This document shows, piece by piece, positions 51,268 to 60,325 of a stretch of 64,000 nucleotides of DNA. Every line of letters begins with the position of its first letter. Position 1 is the stretch's first letter. The notes beneath the pieces were generated by a model that saw nothing but the letters and a program-made list of their open reading frames with translations, did no database searches and was not told the DNA's origin. Source of the stretch: an uncultured Roseobacter sp. Its GTDB lineage: Bacteria; Pseudomonadota; Alphaproteobacteria; Rhodobacterales; Rhodobacteraceae. Position numbers and translations under genes: made by a program. The stretch spans positions 248,001-312,000 of the forward strand of contig NZ_CANLKW010000001.1 of the NCBI RefSeq assembly GCF_947491795.1, read 5' to 3'.

Positions 51268-53685
51268 TTAGCCCCGGAGCCTTTGCCCATCAGGATCGAA
51301 CAGCGGCTCCGTGATGACACGGGCCGGGCGCATCTGGCCCAGGATCTCGATCTCGACGTCCGGCGCGTCGGCAACCCTGTCGGCGGGCAGGAACCCCATG
51401 GCAATGGATTTGCCTGCGTGGTGTGACCATCCACCGGAGGTGCAGAAACCGACCACCGCGCCTTCCAGCCAGATCGGCTCATAGCCCTGCACATCTGCAT
51501 CGTCAGCGTCCACATCAAAGACGACCAACCGGCGGGCCGGTCCTGTTTCACGCTCTGCTTCCGCCGCGGTACGACCAATAAAGTTGGTATTTTTTGACCA
51601 GTTGATGAACCTGTCGAGACCGGTCTCTGCCGCTGTGTAGTCGGGCGAAAACTCCGACATCCAGCTTCCGAAAAACCGGTCAAGTCGCAGCGACATCATC
51701 GCCCGCATGCCAAAGGGTGTTATGTCGTAGGGCTGACCGGCTTCCCACAGGGTATGCCACAGCGCACGCTGGCTCATGGCGTCACAGTAGATCTCGAACC
51801 CCAGATCGCCGGTATAGCTGACCCGCTGGACGATGCAGTCTGCCATGCCAATGGTCATACGCCGCACATCCAGAAACCTCATGTCAGCGACATCTGTCAG
51901 CGTTGTGGCTGCCAGAACATCGCGCGCATGCGGGCCTGCAATCTGAAAACCGGTCACGGTGTCAGATATATTCTCGACCCGGACATTCGGTGATGGGTAT
52001 TGTTCGAACCAGCGCATGTGAAATGCCTGTGCACCATAAGAGGCGGTCAGCCGGAAGTCCGCCTCGGACAGGCAGGAAATGGTGAAATCTCCGATCAGCC
52101 GCCCGCGTTCAGAGAGCATCGGCGTCAGGCTGAGGCGGCCCGGTGCCGGAACCCGTCCGGCCATGATACGGTCAAGCCAGGCGCGTGCACCAGACCCGGT
52201 GATGCGGTATTTGCCAAAGTTCTGAACCTCATTGATTCCAACAGCTTGCCGGACGGCACTGACCTCCCGACCTGTCGCGCCAAACGCATCGGAGCGGCGG
52301 AATGACGGGGTTTCAAACCCGGGCTCGTCCCCGCGTGCAAAGTAATTCGGCACCTCAAGCCCGTATTGCTGGCCCCAGACCGCCCCGAGATCGCTGAAAA
52401 TGTCGTACATCGGCGTGGTGCGGAACGGGCGTGCGGCGGGCAGTTCCTCGTTCGGGTAAGCCACCGAAAAACGTTTCTGATAGTTCTCGATGACTTTTGG
52501 CAGCGTATATCCCGGCGTGATCCAGGACCCGAATCGGGCCACATCCATGGCCATCACGTCGCGTTCCGGCTCGCCCTCGATCATCCACTGCGCCAGCGTC
52601 AGGCCAACGCCACCGCCCTGACTGAAGCCTGCCATAACTCCACAGGCCGACCAGTAGTTGCGCATGCCCGGCACAGGGCCGACCAGCGGGTTGCCATCGG
52701 GCGCAAAGGTGAAGGGCCCGTGGATGACGTTTTTCACCCCGGCACGTTCCAGATCCGGGAAACGTCGGTAGGCAAAGGCGATACTGTCCTCGATCTTGTC
52801 GAAATCATCGGGCAGAAGATCCTGACCGAATTCCCACGAGGTTCCGCCAACAGCCCAGGGACGGCAGGTCTGTTCGTAAAACCCGATGCACAACCCGCGC
52901 CCTTCCTGTCGCAGATAGCTTTCGCCCGCCGGGTCCATCACATGCGGGTGCTCGATCCCGTCGGCCATCATTTCGGTGATCAGCGGCACATCGTCGGTCA
53001 CCAGGTACTGGTGTTCCATCGGGTGGAGCGGAAAATAGACGCCTGCCATAGCGCCAACTTCCCGCGCCCAGAGACCGCCCGCATTGACCACATGTTCAGC
53101 GTGAATGGTGCCCTTGTCGGTCACGACATCCCAGGTGCCGTCGGAGCGCTGGTTGGTTTCGCGCACCATACAGTGGGTTTCGATCGTGGCACCCCCCATG
53201 CGCGCGGCCTTTGCATAGGCATGTGTGGTGCCCGATGGATCAAGGTGCCCGTCCAGCGGATCATAAAGCGCACCAATAATGCCATCTGTATTGGTAACCG
53301 GTGCGATCCTGCGGATCTCTTCCGGCCCGACGATTTCCGTGTCGAGACCCATAAACCGGTGCTTTGCACGTTCCGCCAGCAGCATGTCAAACCGGTCCTG
53401 GTTGTCGGCCAGTGTGACCCCGCCCACGTGGTGCAGCCCACAGGACATGCCTGTGATCTCTTCCAGTTCTTTATAAAGACGGATGGTATAGCCCTGAAGT
53501 GCGGCCATGTTCGTGTCGCCGTTCAGCGTGTGAAACCCGCCTGCTGCATGCCATGTCGAACCGGAAGTCAGCTCAGAACGCTCCAGCAACATCACGTCTG
53601 ACCAGCCCAGTTTGGTCAGGTGATACAGAACAGAGGCTCCGACAACGCCTCCGCCGATGATGGCAACACGGGTAGTGGTCTGCAT
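51268..53685 (-). CDS. FAD/GcvT dehydrogenase of the dimethylglycine or sarcosine type (copy 1)
   Basis: An 805-residue two-domain enzyme. The N-terminal DAO domain begins Gly-Gly-Gly-Val-Val-Gly (11-16) and has Ser-Gly-Ser-Thr-Trp-His46, where the histidine aligns with the covalent FAD site of dimethylglycine and sarcosine dehydrogenases. The C-terminal half (about 430-805) is a GcvT-like folate-binding domain that captures the released formaldehyde on tetrahydrofolate. The substrate is dimethylglycine, sarcosine or a related N-methyl amine; it cannot be decided here. GGAG lies five bases before ATG 53685. A paralogue lies on the opposite strand beyond the DUF1330 gene. Confidence 0.9.
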   Translation of the reverse strand: MQTTTRVAIIGGGVVGASVLYHLTKLGWSDVMLLERSELTSGSTWHAAGGFHTLNGDTNMAALQGYTIRLYKELEEITGMSCGLHHVGGVTLADNQDRFDMLLAERAKHRFMGLDTEIVGPEEIRRIAPVTNTDGIIGALYDPLDGHLDPSGTTHAYAKAARMGGATIETHCMVRETNQRSDGTWDVVTDKGTIHAEHVVNAGGLWAREVGAMAGVYFPLHPMEHQYLVTDDVPLITEMMADGIEHPHVMDPAGESYLRQEGRGLCIGFYEQTCRPWAVGGTSWEFGQDLLPDDFDKIEDSIAFAYRRFPDLERAGVKNVIHGPFTFAPDGNPLVGPVPGMRNYWSACGVMAGFSQGGGVGLTLAQWMIEGEPERDVMAMDVARFGSWITPGYTLPKVIENYQKRFSVAYPNEELPAARPFRTTPMYDIFSDLGAVWGQQYGLEVPNYFARGDEPGFETPSFRRSDAFGATGREVSAVRQAVGINEVQNFGKYRITGSGARAWLDRIMAGRVPAPGRLSLTPMLSERGRLIGDFTISCLSEADFRLTASYGAQAFHMRWFEQYPSPNVRVENISDTVTGFQIAGPHARDVLAATTLTDVADMRFLDVRRMTIGMADCIVQRVSYTGDLGFEIYCDAMSQRALWHTLWEAGQPYDITPFGMRAMMSLRLDRFFGSWMSEFSPDYTAAETGLDRFINWSKNTNFIGRTAAEAERETGPARRLVVFDVDADDADVQGYEPIWLEGAVVGFCTSGGWSHHAGKSIAMGFLPADRVADAPDVEIEILGQMRPARVITEPLFDPDGQRLRG

Positions 53686-53766
53686 GTGGTCTCCGATCCG
53701 CTCCTGACGCCAGGATGGATGCAGGGTGGATAAGCCGCAGGTTTGAAAGCGACAGTTTTTGCCGCT

Positions 53767-54114
53767 TCAGTGCGAGTCGTCGTTTTGCTGGCGGGCCGAT
53801 GCGCTGACCTCGACTGGTGCATCATTCTGCAGAACTGTGATCTGGTAAAAGGGAAAGGCCCGGTCCCGGTTTTCTTTGACGGCGGCGTATTCCGGGCTTT
53901 GAAAGACTGAATCCACCGCTCTCTGATCCGGGTAGTCCACGATAACCACCGACCGTGCCGGCTGGTTGCCCACAACGACACTGTTCACCCGGAACCGCTG
54001 TCGGATGACCGCGCCTGCACGTTTGAGCAGCGGGCTGGTGGCGCGCATGTAGATCGCAAGGTCTTCCTGCGCATCCTCGTCGACGCTCAGCAACGCCATC
54101 AATGTAACTGTCAT
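53767..54114 (-). CDS. DUF1330-like protein
   Basis: A 115-residue protein with an alpha/beta-barrel (ferredoxin-like) fold typical of DUF1330: Thr-Leu-Met-Ala-Leu-Leu-Ser-Val start, then Arg-Ala-Thr-Ser-Pro-Leu-Leu-Lys-Arg-Ala-Gly-Ala, then a Val-Val-Ile-Val-Asp-Tyr-Pro-Asp block. The role is unknown. GGGAG lies nine bases before ATG 54114. It sits between two paralogous FAD/GcvT genes and precedes copy 1 by 81 bases in the same direction. Confidence 0.75.
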   Translation of the reverse strand: MTVTLMALLSVDEDAQEDLAIYMRATSPLLKRAGAVIRQRFRVNSVVVGNQPARSVVIVDYPDQRAVDSVFQSPEYAAVKENRDRAFPFYQITVLQNDAPVEVSASARQQNDDSH

Positions 54115-54181
54115 CTGAAGCACTCCCTGCGCGCGAATTTACTCTCATCGCGCCAAAAGCCAAGAAAAATGCACAAAAATT

Positions 54182-54205
54182 GCGCGTATTTGTTCGAATA
54201 TGCGC
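54182..54205. promoter_or_regulatory. Inverted repeat between divergent methylamine-type genes
   Basis: GCGCGTATT at 54182-54190 and AATATGCGC at 54197-54205 are 9-base arms with one mismatch and a 6-base centre, in the 200-base spacer between the DUF1330 gene and copy 2 of the FAD/GcvT pair. Candidate operator for joint control of both transcripts. Confidence 0.45.
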
Positions 54206-54314
54206 CCTTTGGGTAAGACCTTGTACGCCTGCGACGGAATGTGTCGCTTCCTCGCAATCTGCAGATCGCGGGCCCGGTCAGTATCGGGTGCAGGACAAAA
54301 CACAGGAACAAACC

Positions 54315-56735
54315 ATGCGAACTCATGCTCAGGCCGTTGTGATAGGCGGTGGCGTTATCGGCTGCTCAATTCTGTACCACCTGACTAAAATGGGCTGGAC
54401 GGATGTTGTTCTGCTGGAGCGCGATGAGCTCACGTCAGGCTCTACCTGGCATGCGGCGGCGAATATCCACGGGCTGCATGACAGCACCAACATCAGCCGC
54501 ATTCAGCACTATACCATGAACCTCTATAACAGTCTCGAGGCCGAGACGGGACAGAGCTGTGGTGTGTTTCAACCCGGATCGCTCTACCTGGCGCAGACCG
54601 AAGCCCGGGAACATCAATTGCGATTGCAGGCCGCCAAAGCCAAGCTCTATGGCATGAATTTTCACGAAGTCAGCAGGGATGAGGCCGAACGCCTGCACCC
54701 ACTTGTGAATTTTGATGGTATCCGTTGCATCATGTGGGAACCCGACGGTGGCAACGTGGATCCGTCGGGGGTGACAAATGCCTATGCCAGCGGCGCGCGT
54801 CAGAATGGTGCTGAAATCATCCGGTTTTGCCCGGTTACCGCCACCGAACAGCAGCCCGATGGAACCTGGATTGTGCGCACGCCGAAAGGGGATATCGCGA
54901 CCGGATGGGTCGTGAATGCCGCCGGTCTCTGGGGCAGGGAAGTTGCTGCTCTTGCGGGGCTCGAGCTGCCACTTCAGCCCACAGAGCACCAGTATTTCGT
55001 GACTGAGACAATAGCAGAGATAGACGCGCTGGACCGGCGTCTGCCATCGGTCGCGGACAGGGACGGTGAGTACTATCTCAGGCAGGAGGGCAAAGGCCTG
55101 CTTGTCGGTGCCTATGAAAAGGATCTGCGCTTCTGGGCAGAAGAGGGCACGCCGCAGGGATTTGGTCACGAACTTTTTGCCGACGACCTGGAGCGTATCG
55201 AGGACAACATGATGCGCGCGATCGAGCGTGTCCCTGCCGTGGGTGAGGCGGGTATCAAGCGTGTGATCAACGGCCCGATGATCTGGTCACCCGACAGTAA
55301 TGTGCTGTTCGGCCCGGTGCCGGAACTGTCGAATTACTTCTGCTGCAACGGCATTATTCCGGGCTTTTCGCAATCGGGCGGTATGGGTCTGCTGGCGGCT
55401 GACTGGATCGTGACGGGGGAGACCCGGTATGACATGTTCGCCTGGGACATGGCACGTTTTGGCGACTGGGCCGACAGGAAATTCACAAAGGCACGGGTGG
55501 GTGATCAGTATGCCAACAGGTTCAAAATCCACTTTCCGAACGAGGAACGCAGTGCCGGTCGCCCTGTCCGCAAACGCTCCGCCTATGAGATCCAGAAGGA
55601 TCTGGGCGCCGTCTTTGGCCTGAACTATGGGTGGGAGCATCCGCTGTGGTATGCGGATACGCCGGGCGCTGTCGATACAGATGGCTTCACACGCCAGAAC
55701 TGGTGGGAACCTGTAGGTCGTGAATGCCGTATGCTGCGGGATAACGCCGGCATTATCGATATCTCGAACTTTGCCAAATACCGCTGCACAGGACCGGGGG
55801 CAGAGGATTGGCTGAACAGCGTTTTTGCCAACGATATTCCCCGTTTGGTGGGCCGGTCCTGTCTGACACCGCTGATCGGCAAACGCGGCGGCATTGCCGG
55901 GGATTTCACCGTCACGCGCCTTGCTGAAAACGAATTCTGGATCATTGGTTCGGGCATGGCCGAACGCTATCATCAGCGGTTCTTTAAAGAAGTCCCGTTA
56001 CCCGAAGGCACAGAATTCAAAAGCATGACCGAGGCCTGGTGCGGGTTTAACGTGGCGGGGCCGAAGTCCAGAGAGATGCTGCAGCGGCTGACCAATACCT
56101 CGCTGGCGACGGCAGACTTTCCGTTCATGCGGTCCCGGTGGATCGATCTGAGCGGTATTCACGTGCTGGCGTTGCGGGTGAGCTTTACCGGTGATCTGGG
56201 GTGGGAGCTGCATTGCCCGGCGGCTGATCAGGCGCGGCTCCTGGAAATTCTGCTGGCTGCAGGGCGAGAGGTCGGCGCCGGACCGGTTGGCAGCCGCGCG
56301 CTGATGTCATTGCGGGTGGAAAAGGGCTATGGCTCCTGGTCGCGTGAGTACAGCCCGGAATACTGGCCGCAGGAAGTGGGGCTGGACCGTCTGTGCAAGA
56401 TGGACAAGACTTTCCTGAACAAAGATGCTGTCGTTGAGACACTGGCGAAACCGCCGCGCGAGCAACTGGTGCTGCTGGAACTGGATGCTGACGCCACCGA
56501 CGCGTCCAACGCGGATGCCACCGGCGGTGAGCCGATTTTCCGGGACGGGCAGGGGATCGGTCGGGTTACGTCGGGCGCTTATGGATACAGCGTCGGGATG
56601 AGCCTTGCACTCGGTTATGTTCAGGGCGCTCAGCCCGGGGATCGTGTCGATGTGATGGTTCTGGGCCGTCCGCACGGCGCGACGATCCTGAATGAGCCGC
56701 CTTTTGATCCGGATGGATCGCGTCTGCGGGCATGA
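54315..56735 (+). CDS. FAD/GcvT dehydrogenase of the dimethylglycine or sarcosine type (copy 2)
   Basis: An 806-residue paralogue of copy 1, collinear over its whole length. The FAD start is Gly-Gly-Gly-Val-Ile-Gly (11-16) and the covalent-site histidine is His46 in Ser-Gly-Ser-Thr-Trp-His. The C-terminal GcvT-like domain ends Asp-Pro-Asp-Gly-Ser-Arg-Leu-Arg as in copy 1. AGGA eight bases before ATG 54315 selects this start. The two copies may act on successive substrates, for example dimethylglycine then sarcosine, or on related N-methyl compounds. A bidirectional terminator follows. Confidence 0.9.
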   Translation: MRTHAQAVVIGGGVIGCSILYHLTKMGWTDVVLLERDELTSGSTWHAAANIHGLHDSTNISRIQHYTMNLYNSLEAETGQSCGVFQPGSLYLAQTEAREHQLRLQAAKAKLYGMNFHEVSRDEAERLHPLVNFDGIRCIMWEPDGGNVDPSGVTNAYASGARQNGAEIIRFCPVTATEQQPDGTWIVRTPKGDIATGWVVNAAGLWGREVAALAGLELPLQPTEHQYFVTETIAEIDALDRRLPSVADRDGEYYLRQEGKGLLVGAYEKDLRFWAEEGTPQGFGHELFADDLERIEDNMMRAIERVPAVGEAGIKRVINGPMIWSPDSNVLFGPVPELSNYFCCNGIIPGFSQSGGMGLLAADWIVTGETRYDMFAWDMARFGDWADRKFTKARVGDQYANRFKIHFPNEERSAGRPVRKRSAYEIQKDLGAVFGLNYGWEHPLWYADTPGAVDTDGFTRQNWWEPVGRECRMLRDNAGIIDISNFAKYRCTGPGAEDWLNSVFANDIPRLVGRSCLTPLIGKRGGIAGDFTVTRLAENEFWIIGSGMAERYHQRFFKEVPLPEGTEFKSMTEAWCGFNVAGPKSREMLQRLTNTSLATADFPFMRSRWIDLSGIHVLALRVSFTGDLGWELHCPAADQARLLEILLAAGREVGAGPVGSRALMSLRVEKGYGSWSREYSPEYWPQEVGLDRLCKMDKTFLNKDAVVETLAKPPREQLVLLELDADATDASNADATGGEPIFRDGQGIGRVTSGAYGYSVGMSLALGYVQGAQPGDRVDVMVLGRPHGATILNEPPFDPDGSRLRA

Positions 56736-56753
56736 TGCATCGCTAAACAAAAA

Positions 56754-56781
56754 AAAGGCCACGCAATCAAGCGTGGCCTTT
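56754..56781. terminator. Bidirectional terminator between converging genes
   Basis: AAAGGCCACGC at 56754-56764 pairs with GCGTGGCCTTT at 56771-56781. The A-tract to its left gives a T-tract for minus-strand transcripts ending the VPLPA-CTERM gene, and the TTT on the right serves the plus strand. Confidence 0.9.
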
Positions 56782-56802
56782 GTCGTCAGATACCTGAAAA
56801 AA

Positions 56803-57459
56803 TCAGGAAGCTTTTTTACGGCTGCGCATGACGCCCAGACCGCCCAGACCGGCAAGCAGCATCAGGCCTGCTGCAGGAACCGGAACAGCTGTTACGAGCT
56901 CGATGTTGTCGATGCCCCAGCCGATGTTACGCGCTCCATCCGGTGTTGTACCGACGATGGAGATTTCGTCGAACAGACCGGCAAAGGAGATGCTCGCGAT
57001 TGTGCCGTCGCCAGCCACATCAAGAGCGGAAACAGTCACAGTATCAACAACCAGGCCGCCTTTCAGCGCTGTGAAGACGAATTCTTCATCATCACCTGTG
57101 GACGTACCCACTTCGTCACCGTCGATGTCAGCGATCTCAAAGGAGATCTCTTCGATCAGGTAACCGCCGAATGTCAGCGTCATGTCGGTGTCGCCGTCGA
57201 AATCACCCGTCAGGAAGATGTCGCCGAAGTCGCCGCCGATGGGCATGTCGTCAGGAACGAACCCGCTTGTTGGTGCGCCGACGCCGACCAGTTGCATGTT
57301 CTCAGTCGAAGAAAAATCGATGATGCCATTGGAATATGATGTGCCGACGTCAGTCGGATCAGATCCGAGCGGCGCCTCGTTTTCAAAATCGACCGTGGCC
57401 GCAAAGCCTGTGGTCGCAGTCAGTGCAAATGCACCTGTCAGTATACTCAGCTTGTTCAT
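56803..57459 (-). CDS. Exported VPLPA-CTERM-type protein, second copy
   Basis: A 218-residue secreted acidic protein. Signal peptide ends near Gly-Phe-Ala-Ala (about 17-20). The mature part is Asp/Gly/Thr-rich and beta-type, with Gly-Asp-Phe-Asp-Gly-Asp-Thr-Asp, and resembles PEP-CTERM-family surface proteins. The C terminus has Val-Pro-Val-Pro-Ala-Ala-Gly, a hydrophobic helix and Arg-Ser-Arg-Lys-Lys: a VPLPA-CTERM-like sorting signal. AGGAGG five bases before ATG 57459. Same signal type as the 32-kb protein, but no sequence kinship in the body. Confidence 0.85.
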   Translation of the reverse strand: MNKLSILTGAFALTATTGFAATVDFENEAPLGSDPTDVGTSYSNGIIDFSSTENMQLVGVGAPTSGFVPDDMPIGGDFGDIFLTGDFDGDTDMTLTFGGYLIEEISFEIADIDGDEVGTSTGDDEEFVFTALKGGLVVDTVTVSALDVAGDGTIASISFAGLFDEISIVGTTPDGARNIGWGIDNIELVTAVPVPAAGLMLLAGLGGLGVMRSRKKAS

Positions 57460-58125
57460 AAAAGCCTCCTGCTGGAAAGAGGCACCTAAAATAGGCACCG
57501 TTTACTTCGATAACAAAGTATTAACACAATTTTGCCATGTCTACATTTATTAACCGGTTTCTGCGGTGCGGAATTTCCTGCTCAACGGCTTGATTTCAAG
57601 AGATTCTACTGGTGGTTGAAGTTCTGAAATTCGGCGTCCAGTGCTAACCCCCTGTATTTTAATGGTTTGAGCGGAAATCCGCCGGAATTGCCCCTTTGTA
57701 ATGCCGTTGAACTGCTTCGGACCACCCGTGCATAAAAAATTTTGACCGATCAGAAACTGATAAAAAAAGTGGCATTAATTGGAAACAATGCCGCGCATAA
57801 TCTGATCATTCTGGCCGGAATGTTGATAAAATGGGCATATTGCTGCGTTTTCATCATTCGGAACCTCAGCTGCGAATCAATGAATCGAGCGAAAATATGG
57901 CGAATAATGCGGCGCAATATGCTGTTGTGGGTGCCTGAAATGCCAGGCGCAGGCTTGCCGCCGCGGCGTGTTTCAGCAGCAGATCGCGGGCAGAAATCCG
58001 CTGACATCCGTGATCTCTGACGGTATTCCAGCGGGTTTCGCAAGCAAATGGAGGCCAGCGCTGTTCGTCTGCTGCACTGCCGCATCCGAGCCCCCAAGAC
58101 CCCTGCGGCAGAAGTTAACAAGCGG
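57460..58125. other. Long AT-rich non-coding region
   Basis: 666 bases with no supported gene on either strand. From about 57480 to 57930 the base composition is clearly more AT-rich than the window; the rest is more ordinary. No tRNA, terminator or repeat was found. A promoter for the VPLPA-CTERM gene is expected at its left edge. An unrecognised small RNA is possible. Confidence 0.5.
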
Positions 58126-59433
58126 TTAAAGAGGGCGGATTTTGAGCTCTGTAATCCGGTTTCCATCGCGCGCGCAAACCTCGAACCGGAACCCGTGAAA
58201 GGAGAAGACCTGACCGGCGGTGGGGATCATCTGGGCTTCATGGATGACCAGACCGGCGACGGTATTGGCCTCTTCATCCGGCAGGTTCCAGTCGGTCGCG
58301 CGGTTCAGATCACGGATGGTCATCGCGCCATCCACAACGTACTGGCCATCCTCGGATGTCTGCACCGGGTGGTCGGCCTGGGGATCGAACTCATCGGTAA
58401 TTTCACCAACGATCTCTTCCAGAATATCCTCCAGGGTGATCAGCCCCTGCAGGGAGCCGTATTCATCAACGACCAGTGCAAAATGCGTCCGGCGGCGCAG
58501 GAACTGGCGCATCTGCTCATCAAGCGTGGAGGTTTCGGGCACGAAATAGGGCTTCATCGCAACGTCAGTGATTTGGAACCCACGCAGTTTGGTGGCGTCA
58601 CCATCGGGTCCGCCGATGATCTTGTACATTGCCCGCAGCAGGTCTTTGGCATGGATCACGCCGATAATGTTTTCCTGATCGTCCTGGAACACCGGCAGAC
58701 GGGTGTAGTTTGACTGCAGACACTGGTCCAGAATGTCCTCGGGCGCGTCGTTCGCATTGATCATCTCGATGCCCGAACGATGCAGCATGATCTCTTCTAC
58801 CGCGCGTTCGTTCAGATCAAGCGCGCCGAGAATACGGTCCCGGTGCTCTTTTTCCACGACACCTTCAGAATGCCCGAGCGTCAGTGCCCCTTCAATCTCC
58901 GCATGCACGTCCAGGATGTTGCTGTCCGGGTCAATCCGGACACCAAAGAGCCACAAAACCCCTCGGACCAGAAAACGAACAGCCGCCACGACCGGCGAAA
59001 AGACAGTCACAACCACCGAGATGGGCCGGGAGACCAGAGCTGCTGCTTTTTCGGAATTGGTGATTGCATAGGTCTTGGGCAGAACTTCTGCAAAGATCAG
59101 CACCAGAAGGGTCATCACCAGCGTTGCCAGCGCCACGCCGCTTTCACCGAATGCCCGCGTAAAGATTGATGTGGCCAGCGAGGCGGCTAGGATGTTGACC
59201 AGGTTGTTGCCCAGCAGGACCGAGCCGATCAGGCGTTCATTGTCCTCTGTGATCCGCAAAGCGCGTTCTGCGCCTTTGGAGCCCTTGTCTGCCTGGTTGC
59301 GGAGTTTGCCGCGTGAGGCTGCGGTCAGCGCCGTTTCGGAACCGGAGAAGAATCCCGATATCACGAGCAGAAAGAGAATAACGCCACTTGTGATCCAGAA
59401 AGCTGCATCAAGCGTTGCGGGGACAGGGTCCAT
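58126..59433 (-). CDS. HlyC/CorC-family transporter (CNNM/CBS)
   Basis: A 435-residue protein with an N-terminal CNNM/DUF21 domain (about 10-185; Gly-Phe-Phe-Ser-Gly-Ser-Glu-Thr-Ala and Glu-Val-Leu-Pro-Lys-Thr), a CBS pair (about 200-340) and a C-terminal CorC/HlyC domain (about 350-435). These proteins take part in Mg2+/Co2+ efflux; CorC in enterobacteria assists CorA. Divergent from the metallophosphoesterase with 76 bases between starts. Confidence 0.92.
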   Translation of the reverse strand: MDPVPATLDAAFWITSGVILFLLVISGFFSGSETALTAASRGKLRNQADKGSKGAERALRITEDNERLIGSVLLGNNLVNILAASLATSIFTRAFGESGVALATLVMTLLVLIFAEVLPKTYAITNSEKAAALVSRPISVVVTVFSPVVAAVRFLVRGVLWLFGVRIDPDSNILDVHAEIEGALTLGHSEGVVEKEHRDRILGALDLNERAVEEIMLHRSGIEMINANDAPEDILDQCLQSNYTRLPVFQDDQENIIGVIHAKDLLRAMYKIIGGPDGDATKLRGFQITDVAMKPYFVPETSTLDEQMRQFLRRRTHFALVVDEYGSLQGLITLEDILEEIVGEITDEFDPQADHPVQTSEDGQYVVDGAMTIRDLNRATDWNLPDEEANTVAGLVIHEAQMIPTAGQVFSFHGFRFEVCARDGNRITELKIRPL

Positions 59434-59509
59434 TTGGGATGATACCTTTGAAATCTATGCCCTTTGGTTATGGGGGCGCGATCCGCTGCAATCAAGAGAG
59501 GAGCCAGCC

Positions 59510-60325
59510 ATGCTGCAGGATTTGGGGGTGATTGATGACCCCGTCATGCTGTTCGGCGGCCCCTGTTCCAACGCAGACGCCACACGGGCGCTTTTTGATG
59601 AGGCCAGCGCGCGCGGCATAAAGCCTGCTCATATGATCTGTACGGGGGATGTTGTCGCCTATTGCGGGGCACCTGACGAAACACTGGCGCTGATCCGCGG
59701 GGCAGGCATCCCGGTTGTTGCGGGCAACTGCGAAAAGCAGCTCGCCTCAGGTGCGGGAGACTGTGGCTGTGGATTTGAGGAAGGCTCGGTTTGCGATCTG
59801 CTGAGTGCGGGCTGGTACAGCTATGCCAATGCCCGGGTCAGTGCGCAGGACCGCGCCTGGATGGCGCAGTGCCCGGACGCCATTGTGTTCACCCATCAGG
59901 GCGCGCGCTACGCTGTGATCCATGGCGGCGTCACCGATATTGCGCGGTTTGTATGGCCAGACAGTCCGGACGCAGTTTTCGAACAGGAATGGCGCGCATT
60001 GGAAGCTGTGGCCGGGGCGGTCGATCATGTAATCGCCGGTCACTGCGGCATCCCTTTTATTCGTGAGACTGACCGGGGGCGCTGGATCAATGCGGGCATC
60101 ATCGGGGTGCCGCCACATGACGGACGCCAGCAAACACGCTGCGCCATTCTGGATGGAGGGGACGTTTTGTTCCACCATCTCAGCTATGATGCGTCCCGTG
60201 CAGCGGAGCGGATGATAAAAGCGGGCCTGGTGCAGGGGTATGAGCGTGCGCTGCTCAGCGGTTACTGGCCTTCGGAGGATGTCTTGCCCGTATCTTTACG
60301 CGTGCCGTCCCTGGCCAGCGGGTGA
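59510..60325 (+). CDS. Metallophosphoesterase-family protein with atypical motifs
   Basis: A 271-residue calcineurin-fold protein. Gly-Asp47 and Gly-Asn-Cys-Glu near 72-75 replace the usual Gly-Asp and Gly-Asn-His-Glu blocks, the expected first Asp-x-His is Gly-Gly-Pro-Cys-Ser (16-20), and the last block reads Gly-His-Cys-Gly rather than Gly-His-Thr-His. Several cysteines (19, 44, 52, 74, 85, 87, 95) lie near the missing metal site, so an altered metal or redox role is possible. AGAGAGGAG precedes ATG 59510. The 3' end overlaps the convergent xerD by 64 bases. Confidence 0.75.
   Translation: MLQDLGVIDDPVMLFGGPCSNADATRALFDEASARGIKPAHMICTGDVVAYCGAPDETLALIRGAGIPVVAGNCEKQLASGAGDCGCGFEEGSVCDLLSAGWYSYANARVSAQDRAWMAQCPDAIVFTHQGARYAVIHGGVTDIARFVWPDSPDAVFEQEWRALEAVAGAVDHVIAGHCGIPFIRETDRGRWINAGIIGVPPHDGRQQTRCAILDGGDVLFHHLSYDASRAAERMIKAGLVQGYERALLSGYWPSEDVLPVSLRVPSLASG

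Noticed and set aside
57742..58020. 92-codon plus-strand frame in the AT-rich gap
   Set aside because: TTG-type start, no ribosome binding site, and composition unlike neighbouring genes.
59075..59509. N-terminal extension of the metallophosphoesterase frame
   Set aside because: Runs antisense to the CorC gene; a strong ribosome binding site lies at 59510.
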